64,000 bases of DNA, from positions 1 to 64,000 of the forward strand of contig DWXH01000032.1 in the NCBI GenBank assembly GCA_019119305.1, read 5' to 3'. The stretch's first letter is position 1. Each line of letters begins with the position of its first letter. The notes beneath the pieces are model-generated. The model was given only the letters and a program-made list of their open reading frames with translations, was not told where the DNA came from and did no database searches. The translations under genes were made by a program, and so were the position numbers. Positions 39,544 through 49,954 of the stretch are shown here, in pieces. Source of the stretch: Candidatus Alistipes merdigallinarum. GTDB lineage: Bacteria; Bacteroidota; Bacteroidia; Bacteroidales; Rikenellaceae.

Positions 39544-40161
39544 ATGTCAGGACTAATTGGAAAAAAAATCGGAATGACTTCCGTGTTCGGTGCCGATGGG
39601 AAAAATATCCCATGCACCGTAATTGAGGCTGGTCCCTGTGTGGTTACGCAACTGAAAACTCCCGAGAAAGATGGTTACTCGGCAGTTCAGATTGCCTATG
39701 ACGATACGACTGAGAAACACACCAGCAACAGCTTGATGGGCCACTTTAAAAAGGCCAACACCACTCCTAAACGGAAACTGGTCGAGTTCACCGACTTCGA
39801 AGGTGAACTGAATCTGGGCGACGTGCTCACGGTAGACGTGTTCGAAGAGAACGACTGGGTGGACGTTACGGGAATCTCTAAAGGTAAAGGATTCCAGGGC
39901 GTTGTGAAACGTCATGGATTTGCCGGTGTGGGCGGTCAGACTCACGGTCAGCACAACCGCCAACGTAAACCCGGTTCGTTGGGTGCATCTTCCTATCCGT
40001 CTCGCGTGTTCAAAGGGAAACGTCTTCCCGGTCGTACAGGCGGCGTTCAGGTAAAGGTGCTCAACCTCCGTATTCTCAAAAAACTCCCCGAAAACAACTT
40101 GCTCCTTGTGAAAGGATCGATTCCGGGTGCTAAAGGTTCATATTTAATAATCGAAAATTAA
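39544..40161 (+). CDS. rplC: 50S ribosomal protein L3
   Basis: L3 is an early assembly protein near the peptidyl-transferase centre. The 205-aa protein starts [15 protein letters not shown] and has the conserved [19 protein letters not shown] and [20 protein letters not shown] segments. Length is normal. It heads the L3-L4-L23-L2 run and follows the candidate leader structure. Confidence 0.99.
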   Translation: MSGLIGKKIGMTSVFGADGKNIPCTVIEAGPCVVTQLKTPEKDGYSAVQIAYDDTTEKHTSNSLMGHFKKANTTPKRKLVEFTDFEGELNLGDVLTVDVFEENDWVDVTGISKGKGFQGVVKRHGFAGVGGQTHGQHNRQRKPGSLGASSYPSRVFKGKRLPGRTGGVQVKVLNLRILKKLPENNLLLVKGSIPGAKGSYLIIEN

Positions 40162-40163
40162 TC

Positions 40164-40793
40164 ATGGAAACAGCAATCTATAACATATCGGGTAAAGAGA
40201 CCGGCAAAAAGGCACTCCTGATGGATGAGATTTTCGGTATTGAACCCAATGATCACGCTATCTATCTCGATGTAAAGCAGTATTTGGCTAACCGTCGTCA
40301 GGGAACCCACAAATCGAAACAACGTAACGAGGTTGCCGGTTCGACTCGCAAACTTAAAAGACAGAAAGGTACGGGTGGAGCTCGTTCTGGTAGTATCCTC
40401 TCTCCGTTGTTCCCGGGCGGTGGTCGCGTATTCGGTCCGGTTCCGAGAGATTACAGCTTCAAGTTGAACAAGAAGCTCAAACAACTGGCTCGTAAAAGCG
40501 CGCTGACCTATAAAGCTAAGGAAGATGCGATTAAGGTAATCGAAGATTTTTCGATGGAGGCTCCCAAAACCAAAGAGTTTATCGCTATTACGAAAAATCT
40601 CGACCTCGAAGGGAAAAAGATCCTGTTGATTCTTCCCGAATCCAACAGAAACATTGCTCTTTCTGCTCGCAACCTCCAAAACGTCAAGATCGTTCTTGCA
40701 TCGAACATCAATACGTACGACGTGATGAACGCAGGAAACATCCTTATGGCTGAAGGGTCTGTGAATGTAATTAATCAAATGTTCGGACTGTAA
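40164..40793 (+). CDS. rplD: 50S ribosomal protein L4
   Basis: L4 lines the exit tunnel and in E. coli represses the S10 operon. The 209-aa protein has the tunnel loop [15 protein letters not shown] (about residues 64-78), including the macrolide-contact region, and a C-terminal domain ([18 protein letters not shown]). It begins 2 bp after rplC. L4 is an obvious candidate ligand if the leader ahead of rplC is regulatory. Confidence 0.99.
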   Translation: METAIYNISGKETGKKALLMDEIFGIEPNDHAIYLDVKQYLANRRQGTHKSKQRNEVAGSTRKLKRQKGTGGARSGSILSPLFPGGGRVFGPVPRDYSFKLNKKLKQLARKSALTYKAKEDAIKVIEDFSMEAPKTKEFIAITKNLDLEGKKILLILPESNRNIALSARNLQNVKIVLASNINTYDVMNAGNILMAEGSVNVINQMFGL

Positions 40794-40809
40794 AAAAACA
40801 GAAAAAACA

Positions 40810-41100
40810 ATGGATATTTTAATTAAGCCAATTTTAACCGAAAGAATGGCGGCTCAGGGCGAAAAGTTGAACCGTTACGGTTTTATCGTAGATCCGAGGG
40901 CGAACAAACTGCAGATCAAAAATGCAGTTGAAGCGATGTATAACGTGGTCGTCATGGATGTAAATACCCTGAACTACATGGGTAAACTCAAAAGCCGCTA
41001 TACGAAACACGGTCTTTTGGTAGGACGTTCGAATCACTTCAAAAAGGCGATCGTAACGCTGAAAGACGGAGACAAGATCGATTTTTACAGTAATATCTAA
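40810..41100 (+). CDS. rplW: 50S ribosomal protein L23
   Basis: L23 sits at the tunnel exit and is the docking site of trigger factor and SRP. The 96-aa sequence shows [29 protein letters not shown] and a C-terminal [17 protein letters not shown]. Normal length, 16 bp after rplD and 5 bp before rplB. Confidence 0.98.
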   Translation: MDILIKPILTERMAAQGEKLNRYGFIVDPRANKLQIKNAVEAMYNVVVMDVNTLNYMGKLKSRYTKHGLLVGRSNHFKKAIVTLKDGDKIDFYSNI

Positions 41101-41105
41101 GCGAA

Positions 41106-41930
41106 ATGGCAATAAGAAAGTTTAACCCCATAACTCCGGGTACCCGTCATAAAATGATCGGTACCTTCGACGATATTACTTCGTCTGTACCGGAAAAATC
41201 GTTGCTCAGCCCACTCAAAAGTACGGGTGGTCGTAACAACAGCGGTAAAATGACCGTACGTTACATCGGTGGCGGTCATAAAAGAATGTATCGTATTGTC
41301 GACTTCAAACGCGACAAAGATAATATGAGTGCAGTGGTTAAGACGATCGAGTACGATCCGAACCGCTCTGCACGTATCGCATTGCTCTGCTATCCCGACG
41401 GAGAGAAACGCTACATGCTTGCTCCCAACGGATTGAAAGTGGGTCAGACCGTATCTACGGGTGCCGGCGTGGCTCCCGAAGTCGGTAACACGTTGTTCCT
41501 GTCGGAGATTCCGCTGGGAACGGTGATCCACAACATCGAACTCTACCCCGGTCAAGGCGCCGTGATGGCGCGTAGTGCCGGTACCTACGCACAGCTTTTA
41601 GCCCGTGAAGGTAAATTCGCTATTATTAAGCTTCCTTCGGGAGAGACCCGTATGGTGCTTGTAACTTGCCGCGCAACGGTCGGCGTGGTTTCGAACCCCG
41701 ATCACAGCCTCGAATCGCACGGTAAAGCCGGACGAAAGAGATGGTTGGGTCGTCGTCCTCGCAACCGAGGCGTATCTATGAACCCGGTAGATCACCCGAT
41801 GGGTGGTGGTGAAGGTCGTGCTTCGGGAGGTCATCCTCGTTCGCGCAAAGGTCTTCTGGCCAAAGGTTACAAGACTCGGAATCCTAAGAAGACTACTTCT
41901 AAGTTCATCGTATCCAGAAGGAAAAAATAA
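41106..41930 (+). CDS. rplB: 50S ribosomal protein L2
   Basis: L2 is needed for subunit joining and peptidyl-transferase activity. The 274-aa protein has [21 protein letters not shown], the SH3-like middle domain and the C-terminal block [34 protein letters not shown], within which a conserved His lies near the catalytic centre. Normal length. Confidence 0.99.
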   Translation: MAIRKFNPITPGTRHKMIGTFDDITSSVPEKSLLSPLKSTGGRNNSGKMTVRYIGGGHKRMYRIVDFKRDKDNMSAVVKTIEYDPNRSARIALLCYPDGEKRYMLAPNGLKVGQTVSTGAGVAPEVGNTLFLSEIPLGTVIHNIELYPGQGAVMARSAGTYAQLLAREGKFAIIKLPSGETRMVLVTCRATVGVVSNPDHSLESHGKAGRKRWLGRRPRNRGVSMNPVDHPMGGGEGRASGGHPRSRKGLLAKGYKTRNPKKTTSKFIVSRRKK

Positions 41931-41948
41931 TTTTAAAATAGTAGCATA

Positions 41949-42218
41949 ATGAGCCGTTCATTAAAAAAAGGACCATACATTGAACCCAAACTGGAAGCGA
42001 AAGTACTCGCCCAGAATGAGAGTGGCAAGAAGACAGTCATCAAGACATGGTCGCGTGCAAGTATGATCTCGCCCGATTTCGTCGGACATACGATCGCCGT
42101 GCACAACGGGAATAAGTTTATTCCTGTGTATGTAACAGAGAACATGGTAGGTCACAAATTGGGTGAATTCGCCCCGACGCGTAACTTCCGTGGTCATTCA
42201 GGTAATAAGAAAAAATAG
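41949..42218 (+). CDS. rpsS: 30S ribosomal protein S19
   Basis: S19 is a head protein that contacts the A-site tRNA region and S13. The 89-aa sequence shows [37 protein letters not shown] and [14 protein letters not shown]. Normal length; 18 bp after rplB, 9 bp before rplV. Confidence 0.99.
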   Translation: MSRSLKKGPYIEPKLEAKVLAQNESGKKTVIKTWSRASMISPDFVGHTIAVHNGNKFIPVYVTENMVGHKLGEFAPTRNFRGHSGNKKK

Positions 42219-42227
42219 TAGGTAAAA

Positions 42228-42665
42228 ATGGGTGCAAGAAAAAGCATAAGAGCCGAAAAATTGAAGGCAGAAAAGAAGCAGAAGGCTATTGCCGTACTTC
42301 GCGACTGTCCGACCTCTCCGCTGAAGATGCGCATCGTTGCCGATCTGATTCGCGGAATGGAGATTAATAAGGCGTTGGGCGTGTTGCGGTACAGCAAAAA
42401 AGCCGCTTCGATCAAGTTGGAAAAACTGTTGCGTTCGGCAATCGCCAACTGGGAACAGAAAAACGAAGGGCAACGTTTGGAAGATAACGTACTTTGTGTA
42501 AAAGAGATTTTCGTTGACGGAGGCAGAATGCTCAAACGGATTCAGCCGGCTCCTCAGGGTCGTGCACACCGGATCCGTAAACGCTCGAATCACGTGACGA
42601 TCGTGGTTGATAAAATGGTAGTTAAAGAAGATAAAAAAAGCAAAGCAGATGGGACAGAAAGTTAA
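42228..42665 (+). CDS. rplV: 50S ribosomal protein L22
   Basis: L22 spans the exit tunnel and is a site of macrolide resistance. The 145-aa protein has the core [20 protein letters not shown] and the loop [25 protein letters not shown], plus a short charged C-terminal extension ([13 protein letters not shown]). Its last 17 bp overlap the start of rpsC, implying translational coupling. Confidence 0.98.
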   Translation: MGARKSIRAEKLKAEKKQKAIAVLRDCPTSPLKMRIVADLIRGMEINKALGVLRYSKKAASIKLEKLLRSAIANWEQKNEGQRLEDNVLCVKEIFVDGGRMLKRIQPAPQGRAHRIRKRSNHVTIVVDKMVVKEDKKSKADGTES

Positions 42666-43398
42666 TCCGATAGCAAACAGGCTGGGGATCATTCGCGGCT
42701 GGGATTCCAATTGGTACGGCGGAAAAGATTTTTCCAGCAAACTCGTCGAGGATGCTAAAATTCGTAAATACCTGAACGCCCGTCTGGCTAAAGCAAGCAT
42801 CTCGAAAGTCATTATCGAGCGGACGCTGAAGCTCGTAACCGTTACGATCTCTACCGCACGGCCGGGTATCATCATCGGTAAAGGCGGTTCGGAAGTCGAC
42901 AAACTGAAAGGCGAGCTGTGCAAACTGACCGGAAAGGATGTTCAGATCAACATTTTTGAGGTGAAACGTCCGGAGATCGACGCCGTGATCGTAAGCAACA
43001 ACATTGCACGTCAGCTTGAAGGCCGTATCTCGTATCGTCGTGCCATCAAAACCGCTATTGCATCGACTATGCGGATGGGTGCGGAAGGAATCAAGATCCA
43101 GATTTCGGGTCGTGTGGGCGGAGCCGAAATGGCCCGTAGCGAAACCTATAAAGAGGGTCGTATTCCGTTGCATACGTTCCGTGCAGATGTAGACTATGCA
43201 CTTGCAGAAGCTCTTACGAAAGTAGGTCTGCTGGGTATCAAAGTGTGGATCTGCAACGGCGAGGTGTATGACAAACGCGATCTGTTCCAGGTATCGGGTG
43301 TGAATGCACAAGCATCGTCCGGAAATCAGCAGGGCGGTTTCCGTGGAGACAAGCCTCGCGGCGGACGTGATAACAAAAAGAGAAAAAATAATAAATAA
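42649..43398 (+). CDS. rpsC: 30S ribosomal protein S3
   Basis: S3 lines the mRNA entry channel. The 249-aa protein has [14 protein letters not shown], the KH domain with [16 protein letters not shown] (about residues 74-89) and [12 protein letters not shown]. The tail is Gly/Arg/Asn/Lys-rich (about 220-249), as in other Bacteroidota. It overlaps the end of rplV by 17 bp. Confidence 0.98.
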   Translation: MGQKVNPIANRLGIIRGWDSNWYGGKDFSSKLVEDAKIRKYLNARLAKASISKVIIERTLKLVTVTISTARPGIIIGKGGSEVDKLKGELCKLTGKDVQINIFEVKRPEIDAVIVSNNIARQLEGRISYRRAIKTAIASTMRMGAEGIKIQISGRVGGAEMARSETYKEGRIPLHTFRADVDYALAEALTKVGLLGIKVWICNGEVYDKRDLFQVSGVNAQASSGNQQGGFRGDKPRGGRDNKKRKNNK

Positions 43399-43420
43399 GA
43401 CTTCTTAAAGCGATAATATC

Positions 43421-43849
43421 ATGTTACAGCCAAAAAGAACCAAATTCAGAAGGATGCAGAAAGGCCGCATGAAAGGTAACGCACAACGCGGTGCACAGTT
43501 GGCATTCGGCTCCTTCGGCATCAAGGCCATGGAATCTACTTGGATAACCGGTCGCCAGATAGAAGCCGCACGTCAGGCTATTGTGCGCTGCATGAAACGT
43601 GAAGGTCAACTCTGGATCAGAATATTCCCCGATAAACCCATTACGAAAAAACCGGCTGAGGTGCGTATGGGTAAAGGTAAAGGTTCTCCCGAAGGATTCG
43701 TCGCACCGGTAACCCCGGGCCGTATCCTGTTCGAAGCAGAAGGTGTACCTTTGGAAGTGGCTCAGGAAGCCCTTCGTTTAGGCGCCCAGAAGCTTCCGAT
43801 TACGACTAAGTTTGTTGTGAGACGCGATTACACTGAAAATTCGATTTAG
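43421..43849 (+). CDS. rplP: 50S ribosomal protein L16
   Basis: L16 helps form the A-site region of the peptidyl-transferase centre. The 142-aa sequence has [19 protein letters not shown], the [31 protein letters not shown] block and [11 protein letters not shown]. Normal length; 22 bp after rpsC and 2 bp before rpmC. Confidence 0.99.
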   Translation: MLQPKRTKFRRMQKGRMKGNAQRGAQLAFGSFGIKAMESTWITGRQIEAARQAIVRCMKREGQLWIRIFPDKPITKKPAEVRMGKGKGSPEGFVAPVTPGRILFEAEGVPLEVAQEALRLGAQKLPITTKFVVRRDYTENSI

Positions 43850-43851
43850 AG

Positions 43852-44049
43852 ATGAAAGCTGCAGAAATAAGAGAACTTACCGTCGCTGAAATTGAAGAGC
43901 GCATCGATGCAGAAAAAAACAACCTGCTGCGCATGAAGCTCAACCATGCAGTTTCTCCGGTAGAGAATCCGACTACGATTAAGAAAACGCGTAGAGATAT
44001 CGCCCGCATGATGACGATTCTCGCGGAAAAGAAAAACGTAAAAAGTTAA
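43852..44049 (+). CDS. rpmC: 50S ribosomal protein L29
   Basis: L29 is a small helical protein near the tunnel exit. The 65-aa sequence shows MKAAEIRELTVAEIEERID at the start and NPTTIKKTRRDIARMMTIL in the C-terminal helix. Normal length for the family. It lies between rplP and rpsQ, with only 6 bp to the latter. Confidence 0.97.
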   Translation: MKAAEIRELTVAEIEERIDAEKNNLLRMKLNHAVSPVENPTTIKKTRRDIARMMTILAEKKNVKS

Positions 44050-44055
44050 TTACCC

Positions 44056-44310
44056 ATGGAAAGAAATCTCAGAAAAGAAAGAATCGGGGTAGTTGTCAGC
44101 AATAAGATGGACAAATCCGTAACGGTTGCCATCAAGAGAAAGGAGAAACATCCGATCTATGGTAAGTTCGTCAACAAGACAACGAAATTTGTCGCTCACG
44201 ACGAAACCAATACGTGCAACCCCGGCGATACCGTGCGGATTGCGGAGACTCGGCCGCTCAGCAAAACGAAGCATTGGAGATTAGTAGAAATAATTGAAAG
44301 AGCTAAATAG
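44056..44310 (+). CDS. rpsQ: 30S ribosomal protein S17
   Basis: S17 is an OB-fold protein that binds 16S rRNA early in assembly. The 84-aa sequence shows [29 protein letters not shown] and [22 protein letters not shown], the family signature. Normal length; 2 bp before rplN. Confidence 0.98.
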   Translation: MERNLRKERIGVVVSNKMDKSVTVAIKRKEKHPIYGKFVNKTTKFVAHDETNTCNPGDTVRIAETRPLSKTKHWRLVEIIERAK

Positions 44311-44312
44311 CC

Positions 44313-44678
44313 ATGATACAACAAGAAAGCAGACTAACGGTAGCCGATAACAGCGGCGCAAAAGAGGTGCTTTGTATCCGTGTGTTGGGCGGAACGGGCA
44401 AGCGTTATGCGACGATCGGCGATAAAATTGTAGTGACTGTCAAGAGCGCTTCCCCTTCAGGCGACATGAAGAAGGGTACCGTCTCCAAGGCGGTCGTAGT
44501 TAGAACTACCAAGGAGATCAGACGTACCAACGGATCTTATATCCGTTTCGACGACAATGCGGTGGTACTTCTGAATAATCAGGGAGAGATGCGCGGAACT
44601 CGTATTTTCGGGCCGGTTGCTCGTGAACTGCGTGATTCATACATGAAGATTATTTCGCTGGCTCCCGAAGTATTGTAA
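44313..44678 (+). CDS. rplN: 50S ribosomal protein L14
   Basis: L14 lies at the subunit interface near the factor site. The 121-aa protein begins [18 protein letters not shown] and contains [15 protein letters not shown] and [14 protein letters not shown]. Normal length, tight in the operon. Confidence 0.99.
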   Translation: MIQQESRLTVADNSGAKEVLCIRVLGGTGKRYATIGDKIVVTVKSASPSGDMKKGTVSKAVVVRTTKEIRRTNGSYIRFDDNAVVLLNNQGEMRGTRIFGPVARELRDSYMKIISLAPEVL

Positions 44679-44696
44679 TTTTAAAAAGATTTCAAG

Positions 44697-45020
44697 ATGT
44701 CAGTAAAATTGCATATCAAGAAAGGGGACATGGTAATTGTCAACGCCGGCGAAAGCAAAGGCCAACAGGGGAAGGTTCTCCGCGTATTGGTCGACAAAGA
44801 GCGCGCTATCGTTGAAGGGGTCAATATGGTGAGCAAACACACCAAACCCAATGCCAAGAAACCGCAGGGTGGAATCGAGAAGCAAGAGGCTCCGATCCAC
44901 ATTTCGAATCTGCAGCCGATCGATCCCAAAAGCGGGAAAGCTACGCGTATCGGTCGTAAGTTGAATGCGGATGGAAAATTAGTACGTTACGCTAAAAAGT
45001 CCGGGGAGGAGATCAAATAA
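44697..45020 (+). CDS. rplX: 50S ribosomal protein L24
   Basis: L24 initiates 50S assembly. The 107-aa protein has the KOW motif [21 protein letters not shown] (about residues 8-28) and [15 protein letters not shown]. Its last base overlaps the first base of rplE's start codon region (shared position 45020), typical of translational coupling. Confidence 0.98.
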   Translation: MSVKLHIKKGDMVIVNAGESKGQQGKVLRVLVDKERAIVEGVNMVSKHTKPNAKKPQGGIEKQEAPIHISNLQPIDPKSGKATRIGRKLNADGKLVRYAKKSGEEIK

Positions 45021-45577
45021 TGAATTACGTACCTACACTGAAGAAAGTATATAAGGAGCAGGTGGTGCCTGCACTTATAAAAGAGTTCGGTTATACCAGC
45101 GTAATGCAGGTTCCCGTACTGGAAAAGATCGTGATCAACCAAGGTCTGGGCCAAGCCGTGGCCGATAAGAAAATTATCGAGACGGCCGTGGAAGAGCTGA
45201 GTAAGATTACCGGTCAAAAGGCCGTAACGACGAAATCACGGAAAGATATTTCAAACTTTAAGCTCCGTAAAGGAATGACGATCGGTGCTCGTGTGACGTT
45301 GCGTCACAACAAAATGTACGAGTTCCTCGAACGTTTGGTTGCCGTAGCGTTGCCGCGTATCCGCGACTTCAAGGGAATCAACGACAAGTTCGACGGTCAG
45401 GGGAACTATACGTTGGGTGTTGCCGAGCAGATCATCTTCCCCGAAATCGACATCGACAAGATTACTAAGATCTTGGGTATGGAGATTACGTTTGTAACGT
45501 CGGCTAAGACCGATGAAGAGGCTTATGCGCTGCTCAAACAGTTCGGCCTTCCGTTTAAGAATCACAAAAAGAATTAG
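45020..45577 (+). CDS. rplE: 50S ribosomal protein L5
   Basis: L5 binds 5S rRNA and contacts the P-site tRNA. The 185-aa protein has [20 protein letters not shown] near the N-terminus, [32 protein letters not shown] and [25 protein letters not shown] at the end. Normal length. Confidence 0.99.
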   Translation: MNYVPTLKKVYKEQVVPALIKEFGYTSVMQVPVLEKIVINQGLGQAVADKKIIETAVEELSKITGQKAVTTKSRKDISNFKLRKGMTIGARVTLRHNKMYEFLERLVAVALPRIRDFKGINDKFDGQGNYTLGVAEQIIFPEIDIDKITKILGMEITFVTSAKTDEEAYALLKQFGLPFKNHKKN

Positions 45578-45583
45578 TATAGT

Positions 45584-45853
45584 ATGGCAAAGGAATCAAT
45601 GAAAGCCCGCGAGGTGAAACGCCTCAAACTCGTAGAACGTTACGCTGCGAAACGGGCTGCGCTGAAGGAAGCCGGCGATTACGAAGGATTGGCTAAACTG
45701 CCCCGTAATTCGAATCCGATCCGTTTGCACAACCGTTGCAAATTGACCGGACGTCCGAAAGGATACATGAGGATTTTCGGAATCAGCCGTATCCAATTCC
45801 GCGAAATGGCCTCTAAAGGGCTGATCCCCGGCGTGAAAAAAGCGAGTTGGTAA
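45584..45853 (+). CDS. rpsN: 30S ribosomal protein S14
   Basis: S14 is a head protein of the 30S subunit. The 89-aa form is the medium-length type and lacks the CxxC zinc motif of the 61-aa type (the region reads [24 protein letters not shown]). It is 6 bp after rplE and followed by a 116-bp gap. Confidence 0.98.
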   Translation: MAKESMKAREVKRLKLVERYAAKRAALKEAGDYEGLAKLPRNSNPIRLHNRCKLTGRPKGYMRIFGISRIQFREMASKGLIPGVKKASW

Positions 45854-45890
45854 AGGTTTGCAAATTGCGGATTAAAAATTAGGTGTGGAA

Positions 45891-45914
45891 ATACGATTTT
45901 TTTTCGTATCTTTA
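45891..45914 (+). promoter_or_regulatory. Small hairpin and possible internal promoter before rpsH
   Basis: In the 116-bp gap between rpsN and rpsH, ATACGA/TCGTAT (45891-45896 with 45904-45909) encloses a run of Ts. TATCTTTA at 45907-45914 is one base off the -7 consensus. No TTG is correctly placed. A weak internal promoter is possible. Confidence 0.3.
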
Positions 45915-45969
45915 GCGCCTGATTTTTAGTCTGTAAATTGTATTTTTTATAACTAATCGATTCAAAAAG

Positions 45970-46368
45970 ATGACAGATCCAATTTCGGATTTTCTGACGA
46001 GAGTCAGAAACGCGGTGAAAGCCAACCACAAGGTGGTTGAAGCTCCCGGCTCAAAAATGAAACAGGCGATTACGAAGATCCTGTTCGAACAGGGCTATAT
46101 TCTGGCCTATAAGTTTGAAGAGGATGCGAAGGGACACCCCGTAATCAAGATCGCTTTGAAGTACCATCCCGAGACCAAAGTCTGCGCAATCAAAGGGTTG
46201 AAACGTATCAGCCGTCCCGGTTTGCGCCGTTATGCGAGTGCAAGTGAGATGCCACGCGTATTGAACGGTTTGGGAATCGCCATTGTCTCTACATCCAAGG
46301 GCATTATGACCGACAAGAAGGCCCGTCAGGAAAATGTAGGTGGCGAGATTTTGTGCTACGTTTATTAA
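45970..46368 (+). CDS. rpsH: 30S ribosomal protein S8
   Basis: S8 is an early 16S-binding protein and represses the spc operon in E. coli. The 132-aa protein begins [18 protein letters not shown] and ends [26 protein letters not shown], both family signatures. Normal length. Confidence 0.99.
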   Translation: MTDPISDFLTRVRNAVKANHKVVEAPGSKMKQAITKILFEQGYILAYKFEEDAKGHPVIKIALKYHPETKVCAIKGLKRISRPGLRRYASASEMPRVLNGLGIAIVSTSKGIMTDKKARQENVGGEILCYVY

Positions 46369-46452
46369 TCGGCCGGAATAGACGAATGAGTGAATGTCTG
46401 TATGTCGCCTGAAAGCGAAGGAAAGACGAGTAAAAATTAAAGAAACGAAAAA

Positions 46453-47010
46453 ATGTCAAGAATTGGAAAATTACCTGTAGACCTGCCCGCTGGCGTGACC
46501 GTGACGGTCGGAGCCGATAACGTGGTCAGAGTGAAAGGGCCTCTGGGCGAGTTGACTCAGAAGGTGGATCCCGATATTAAAGTGCAAGTGGAGGGAAATG
46601 CCGTACATGTAACCCGGCCGACCGATCAACCCCGTCATCGCTCGATGCACGGTCTTTATCGTGCGTTGATCCACAATATGGTTGTCGGAGTTTCTAAAGG
46701 GTACGAAATCAAACAGGAACTTGTCGGCGTCGGTTTTAAGGCTGAAGCTAAAGGGCAAGTTTTGGAATTGGGTCTCGGATATTCGCATGATATCCACATG
46801 ATGCTTCCTCCCGAAATCAAGGTAGAGGCGGTAACTGAGAAAAAAGGAAACCCGATCGTTACATTGAAAAGTATCGACAAACAGTTGGTCGGTCAGGTTG
46901 CCGCTAAAATACGGTCGTTGCGTAAACCTGAGCCTTATAAAGGAAAAGGTATCCGGTTTGTTGGCGAACAGCTTCGTCGTAAGGCCGGTAAATCTGCTAA
47001 TGCTAAATAG
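46453..47010 (+). CDS. rplF: 50S ribosomal protein L6
   Basis: L6 lies beside the factor-binding site. The 185-aa protein contains two related beta/alpha domains, with MSRIGKLPVDLPAGVTV at the start and PEPYKGKGIRFVGEQLRRKAGKSA at the end. Normal length; 15 bp before rplR. Confidence 0.99.
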   Translation: MSRIGKLPVDLPAGVTVTVGADNVVRVKGPLGELTQKVDPDIKVQVEGNAVHVTRPTDQPRHRSMHGLYRALIHNMVVGVSKGYEIKQELVGVGFKAEAKGQVLELGLGYSHDIHMMLPPEIKVEAVTEKKGNPIVTLKSIDKQLVGQVAAKIRSLRKPEPYKGKGIRFVGEQLRRKAGKSANAK

Positions 47011-47025
47011 TAAAATCGTACAGTT

Positions 47026-47388
47026 ATGTCATTGAATAAGATAGAAAGAAGAGGACGTATCAAGTTGCGTATCCGTAAAGTGGTTAACGGAACGGCCCAA
47101 AAACCTCGTATGTCGGTGTTCAGAAGCAATCGGCATATTTCGGTACAGCTTATCGACGATGTGAACGGCGTTACATTGGCATCGGCTTCGTCTCAAGACA
47201 AAGAGCTTGCGGACAAACTGGCTGGTAAGACGAAAATTGAAGTCGCCGCAATGGTCGGCAAGCTGGCCGCAGAGCGTAGCGTTCAGAAAGGTATCTCTGA
47301 AGTAGCGTTCGATCGTAACGGATATCTTTATCACGGAAGAGTAAAAATGTTAGCGGACGCCGCCAGAGAGGGTGGTCTTAAATTCTAA
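47026..47388 (+). CDS. rplR: 50S ribosomal protein L18
   Basis: L18 binds 5S rRNA with L5. The 120-aa sequence has [34 protein letters not shown] split across the N-terminus, and [26 protein letters not shown] at the end. Normal length; 5 bp before rpsE. Confidence 0.98.
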   Translation: MSLNKIERRGRIKLRIRKVVNGTAQKPRMSVFRSNRHISVQLIDDVNGVTLASASSQDKELADKLAGKTKIEVAAMVGKLAAERSVQKGISEVAFDRNGYLYHGRVKMLADAAREGGLKF

Positions 47389-47393
47389 GCGAT

Positions 47394-47912
47394 ATGTCAA
47401 ATACGAATATAAAGAAGGTAAGAACAAGCGATCTCGAATTGAAAGATCGTCTCGTAAGTATCCAGCGGGTTACGAAGGTAACCAAAGGAGGTCGTACATT
47501 CAGTTTCTCGGCGATCGTTGTGGTGGGTAATGAGAATGGAGTCGTAGGTTACGGTTTGGGAAAAGCCGGTGAGGTTACGGTTGCCATAGCCAAAGGAGTT
47601 GAAGATGCCAAAAAGAATCTGGTGAAGATTCCGGTGTTGAACGGTACGATTCCTCACAAACAGGAGGCCCGTTACAGCGGTTCGTTGGTGATGATTCGTC
47701 CGGCTGCACCCGGTACGGGAGTTATCGCAGGAGGTGCCATGCGTGCCGTATTGGAGAGCGTGGGAATCCGCAACGTGTTGGCCAAGAGCAAAGGTTCGTC
47801 CAACCCCCACAACTTGGTGAAGGCAACGATTGCAGCATTGCTCGAACTTCGCGATGCATACAGCGTGGCTCAAGTACGCGGTGTATCGCTCGATACAGTG
47901 TTTAACGGATAA
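47394..47912 (+). CDS. rpsE: 30S ribosomal protein S5
   Basis: S5 affects decoding accuracy and mRNA unwinding. The 172-aa protein has [21 protein letters not shown] in the N-terminal domain, [12 protein letters not shown] and [22 protein letters not shown]. Normal length; 14 bp before rpmD. Confidence 0.99.
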   Translation: MSNTNIKKVRTSDLELKDRLVSIQRVTKVTKGGRTFSFSAIVVVGNENGVVGYGLGKAGEVTVAIAKGVEDAKKNLVKIPVLNGTIPHKQEARYSGSLVMIRPAAPGTGVIAGGAMRAVLESVGIRNVLAKSKGSSNPHNLVKATIAALLELRDAYSVAQVRGVSLDTVFNG

Positions 47913-47926
47913 ATAACGTCGAAGAA

Positions 47927-48109
47927 ATGGCAAAATTGAAAATCACGCAGATAAAGAGTCGTATCGGCGCATCTGCAATTCAGAAAAAAAATCTCGATGC
48001 GCTTGGACTTCGCAAAATCAATCAGACCGTTGAGCACGAAGATTCAGCCGTGATACTCGGTATGATCGCGAAGGTGAAACATCTGGTTAAAATCGAAGAA
48101 GTAAAATAG
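47927..48109 (+). CDS. rpmD: 50S ribosomal protein L30
   Basis: L30 is a small 50S protein. The 60-aa sequence shows KLKITQIKSRIGASAIQKKNLDALGLRKINQTVEHEDSA (split in two blocks), the family pattern, with normal length. It lies between rpsE and rplO. Confidence 0.97.
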   Translation: MAKLKITQIKSRIGASAIQKKNLDALGLRKINQTVEHEDSAVILGMIAKVKHLVKIEEVK

Positions 48110-48170
48110 TTATTAAAACCAGTCGGAACTGATCCGTAAGGCGTCGGTTCCGGCCATAACAGAAAAACGA

Positions 48171-48617
48171 ATGAATCTGAGTAATTTAAAACCTGCAAAA
48201 GGGTCGACCAGTAAAGAGAAACGTATCGGTCGGGGACAAGGCTCGGGATACGGTGGAACCTCTACTCGTGGGCACAAGGGTGCTAAATCGCGTTCCGGTT
48301 ACTCTTCAAAATTGGGATTCGAGGGCGGTCAGATGCCTTTGCAAAGACGCTTGCCCAAATACGGGTTTACGAACCTGAAAAGAGTGGAGTACAAGGGAAT
48401 CAATTTGAGCGTATTGGAAGAACTTGCAGCTAAAAAATCGCTGAAAAGTATCGATATCGAGACATTAATCGAAGCCGGTTTCGTTTCAAAGAACGATCGG
48501 GTGAAGATTTTGGGTAACGGCACATTGTCGGTTGCTCTCGAAGTCAGCGCTCATGCATTCTCCAAGTCGGCTCAAGAGGCCATTGAGGCACAGCAGGGCA
48601 AAGTAATCAAACTTTAA
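48171..48617 (+). CDS. rplO: 50S ribosomal protein L15
   Basis: L15 stabilises the core of the 50S subunit. The 148-aa protein has the Gly-rich basic N-terminal part (GRGQGSGYGGTSTRGHKGAKSR) and FEGGQMPLQRRLPKYGF. Normal length. It begins 61 bp after rpmD and is 10 bp upstream of secY. Confidence 0.98.
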   Translation: MNLSNLKPAKGSTSKEKRIGRGQGSGYGGTSTRGHKGAKSRSGYSSKLGFEGGQMPLQRRLPKYGFTNLKRVEYKGINLSVLEELAAKKSLKSIDIETLIEAGFVSKNDRVKILGNGTLSVALEVSAHAFSKSAQEAIEAQQGKVIKL

Positions 48618-48627
48618 GCTTCCAGCA

Positions 48628-49938
48628 ATGAAAAAATTCATCGAAACCATAAAGAATATATTCAAGATCGAAGAGTTGCGCAAAAGAATCCTTTTTACGC
48701 TCTCGTTGATTCTTGTGTATCGTTTCGGTAGTTTTGTGGTGATTCCGGGAATCAACCCCGTCGCACTGAATGACCTTCAAAGTCAGGTCGACGGGAACGG
48801 ATTGCTCGGGCTGTTGAATATCTTCTCAGGAGGAGCCTTCAGCAACGCATCGATCTTCGCTCTCGGAATCATGCCCTACATCTCTGCCTCGATCGTGATC
48901 CAGCTGTTGGGTATCGTCGTTCCCTATTTTCAGAAACTGCAGAAAGAGGGAGAAAGCGGTCGCCGCAAAATCAACCAGTGGACGCGTTATCTGACCATTC
49001 TTGTATTGGTCTTCCAAATCCCGGCTTATTTGGCTAACTTACAGAAGACGTTGCCCTCTTATGCCTTTGTAATGGGCTCATCGTCGTTGTTCTACTTCAG
49101 TTCGACGGTGTTGTTGATTGCAGGAACGATGTTCGTTATGTGGCTCGGCGAAAAGATTACCGACAAAGGAATCGGAAACGGTGTGTCGCTTATCATTATG
49201 GTAGGTATCATTGCCCGTTTGCCCCATGCCTTGCTGGCCGAGTTCAATACGCGTTTCACGGAATCGACCGGTGGTTTCGTTATGCTGGTAGTCGAATTGG
49301 CCTTGCTCTTCCTGGTCTTCGCAGCGACTATTGCGCTGGTTCAGGCCGTACGGAAAATTCCGGTACAGTACGCAAAACGAATCGTAGGGAACAAGCAATA
49401 TGGCGGAGTTCGTCAGTATATTCCATTGAAGATCAATGCGGCAGGTGTGATGCCGATTATCTTTGCCCAAGCATTGATGTTCATTCCCGCACTCTTCTCT
49501 TCGAGTGCGATAGGAACGGCCTTCAGTAATTATGCCGGTTTCTGGTATAACTTTACTTTTGCGCTGTTGGTTGTTGCTTTTACCTATTTCTATACGGCAA
49601 TTACAGTGAACCCCAACATGATGGCTGAGGATATGAAACGTAATGGCGGTTTTATTCCCGGTGTCAAACCCGGAAAGAAGACTGTCGAGTACCTCGATAC
49701 CATCATGACGAGAATCACGCTGCCCGGTTCTATTTTCTTGGCGATCGTGGCCATTCTGCCCGCTTTTGCCATGAAATTGGGAATCAACAATCAGTTCGCT
49801 CTTTTCTACGGAGGAACCTCGTTGTTGATCTTGGTGGGTGTCATTCTCGATACTCTTCAGCAGATCGAAAGTTACCTGCTCCTGCGTCACTACGATGGTC
49901 TTATGAAGACCGGTCGGATCAAAGGACGGAATGCTTAA
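48628..49938 (+). CDS. secY: Preprotein translocase channel subunit SecY
   Basis: SecY is the protein-conducting channel of the inner membrane. The 436-aa sequence shows ten hydrophobic segments, the plug-region segment LLGLLNIFSGGAFSNASIFALGIMPYISASI and the cytoplasmic loops with GEKITDKGIGNG. Normal length and position at the end of the spc cluster, 16 bp before map. Confidence 0.99.
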   Translation: MKKFIETIKNIFKIEELRKRILFTLSLILVYRFGSFVVIPGINPVALNDLQSQVDGNGLLGLLNIFSGGAFSNASIFALGIMPYISASIVIQLLGIVVPYFQKLQKEGESGRRKINQWTRYLTILVLVFQIPAYLANLQKTLPSYAFVMGSSSLFYFSSTVLLIAGTMFVMWLGEKITDKGIGNGVSLIIMVGIIARLPHALLAEFNTRFTESTGGFVMLVVELALLFLVFAATIALVQAVRKIPVQYAKRIVGNKQYGGVRQYIPLKINAAGVMPIIFAQALMFIPALFSSSAIGTAFSNYAGFWYNFTFALLVVAFTYFYTAITVNPNMMAEDMKRNGGFIPGVKPGKKTVEYLDTIMTRITLPGSIFLAIVAILPAFAMKLGINNQFALFYGGTSLLILVGVILDTLQQIESYLLLRHYDGLMKTGRIKGRNA

Positions 49939-49954
49939 AAGTTAAGATCGGTTT